Assembly (NCBI GenBank): GCA_030427385.1 | Contig: JAUHWR010000001.1 | Coordinates: 1,178,001-1,242,000 of the forward strand | Length of the DNA stretch: 64,000 nucleotides | Direction of reading: 5' to 3' | Origin: Alphaproteobacteria bacterium | GTDB lineage: Bacteria; Pseudomonadota; Alphaproteobacteria; Micavibrionales; Micavibrionaceae | Part shown: piece by piece, positions 63,946 through 64,000 of the stretch | Layout: each line of letters begins with the position of its first letter | How positions within the stretch are numbered: the first letter of the stretch is position 1 | Notes under the pieces: generated by a model | What the model was told of the DNA's origin: nothing | Database searches by the model: none | What the model saw: only the letters and a program-made list of their open reading frames with translations | Translations under genes and position numbers: made by a program

Positions 63946-64000
63946 TGGTCGGAGTGAGAGGATTCGAACCTCCGACCCTCTGCTCCCAAAGCAGATGCGC
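63946..64000 (-). tRNA. tRNA-Pro (TGG), partial at window edge
   Basis: The minus strand shows anticodon TGG in CTTTGGGAG, T-arm GGAGGTTCGAATCCTCT, acceptor CACTCCG, discriminator A and encoded CCA. The 5' part lies beyond the window. Confidence 0.93.

Overview
The window reads as a chromosomal segment of an AT-rich alphaproteobacterium (around 40% GC by eye). The evidence is gene order and family type: tpiA-secG-pyrG, trpDC-lexA-comEC-gltX-gltA-lpxB, yebC-ruvCAB, zapA-6S RNA-5-FCL, tkt-gap-fba and pcm-popZ-valS are alphaproteobacterial neighbourhoods, and the LexA box (direct repeat GAAC-N7-GAAC), the PopZ-type DUF2497 protein, the NrsF/ECF sigma pair and the NDUFS4-like complex I subunit are all typical of that class. 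The genus is not determined here.

Layout. 1-40.3 kb is mostly housekeeping: a small membrane protein; ornithine decarboxylase with a structured leader resembling the speF RNA; pyrG, secG, tpiA; ppiD; a polysaccharide deacetylase-like protein; trpDC; lexA with an SOS box; comEC; gltX; gltA; lpxB; a class I PHA synthase; gamma carbonic anhydrase; rplM-rpsI; two adjacent CutA-family genes; prolyl iminopeptidase; ruvCAB-yebC; a response regulator with a helical partner; ymdB, a GNAT enzyme, 5-FCL, 6S RNA, zapA; tkt-gap-fba followed by an EndoU-like nuclease and a small membrane protein; epmA, rpmE, valS, popZ, pcm. Several usual partners are absent from these clusters: trpE/trpG, moaC/moeA, pgk and tolC.

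40.5-51.0 kb is an accessory island. It starts at the 3' end of tRNA-Asn and ends at a degenerate copy of that 3' end. It holds a truncated P4-type integrase, a second tyrosine recombinase whose N-terminus is frameshifted, a decayed DNA methyltransferase, and a minus-strand operon of two paralogous exported proteins plus a 2131-residue lipase/RTX/LamG-like surface or secreted protein. A 27-codon stub homologous to the lipase N-terminus starts that operon, and a second lipase fragment lies just upstream, so the locus has undergone duplication and deletion.

51-64 kb: a zinc-uptake operon (His-rich exported protein, outer-membrane porin-like protein, ZnuA, ZnuB, with no ATPase gene nearby); a hybrid sensor kinase with PAS, two receivers and HPt; an exopolysaccharide-type cluster (acyltransferase, polymerase/ligase-like membrane protein, secreted polysaccharide-lyase-like protein); an orphan prepilin-like protein; tRNA-Arg; a complex I accessory subunit; NrsF anti-sigma and its sigma factor; and a partial tRNA-Pro at the window edge.

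The best candidates for under-described biology are the lipase/paired-lipoprotein unit in the tRNA-Asn island, the EndoU-like nuclease with its membrane neighbour behind fba, and the tandem CutA pair. No CRISPR array, rRNA operon or intact prophage was seen. Bases 1-145 show no gene I can support.
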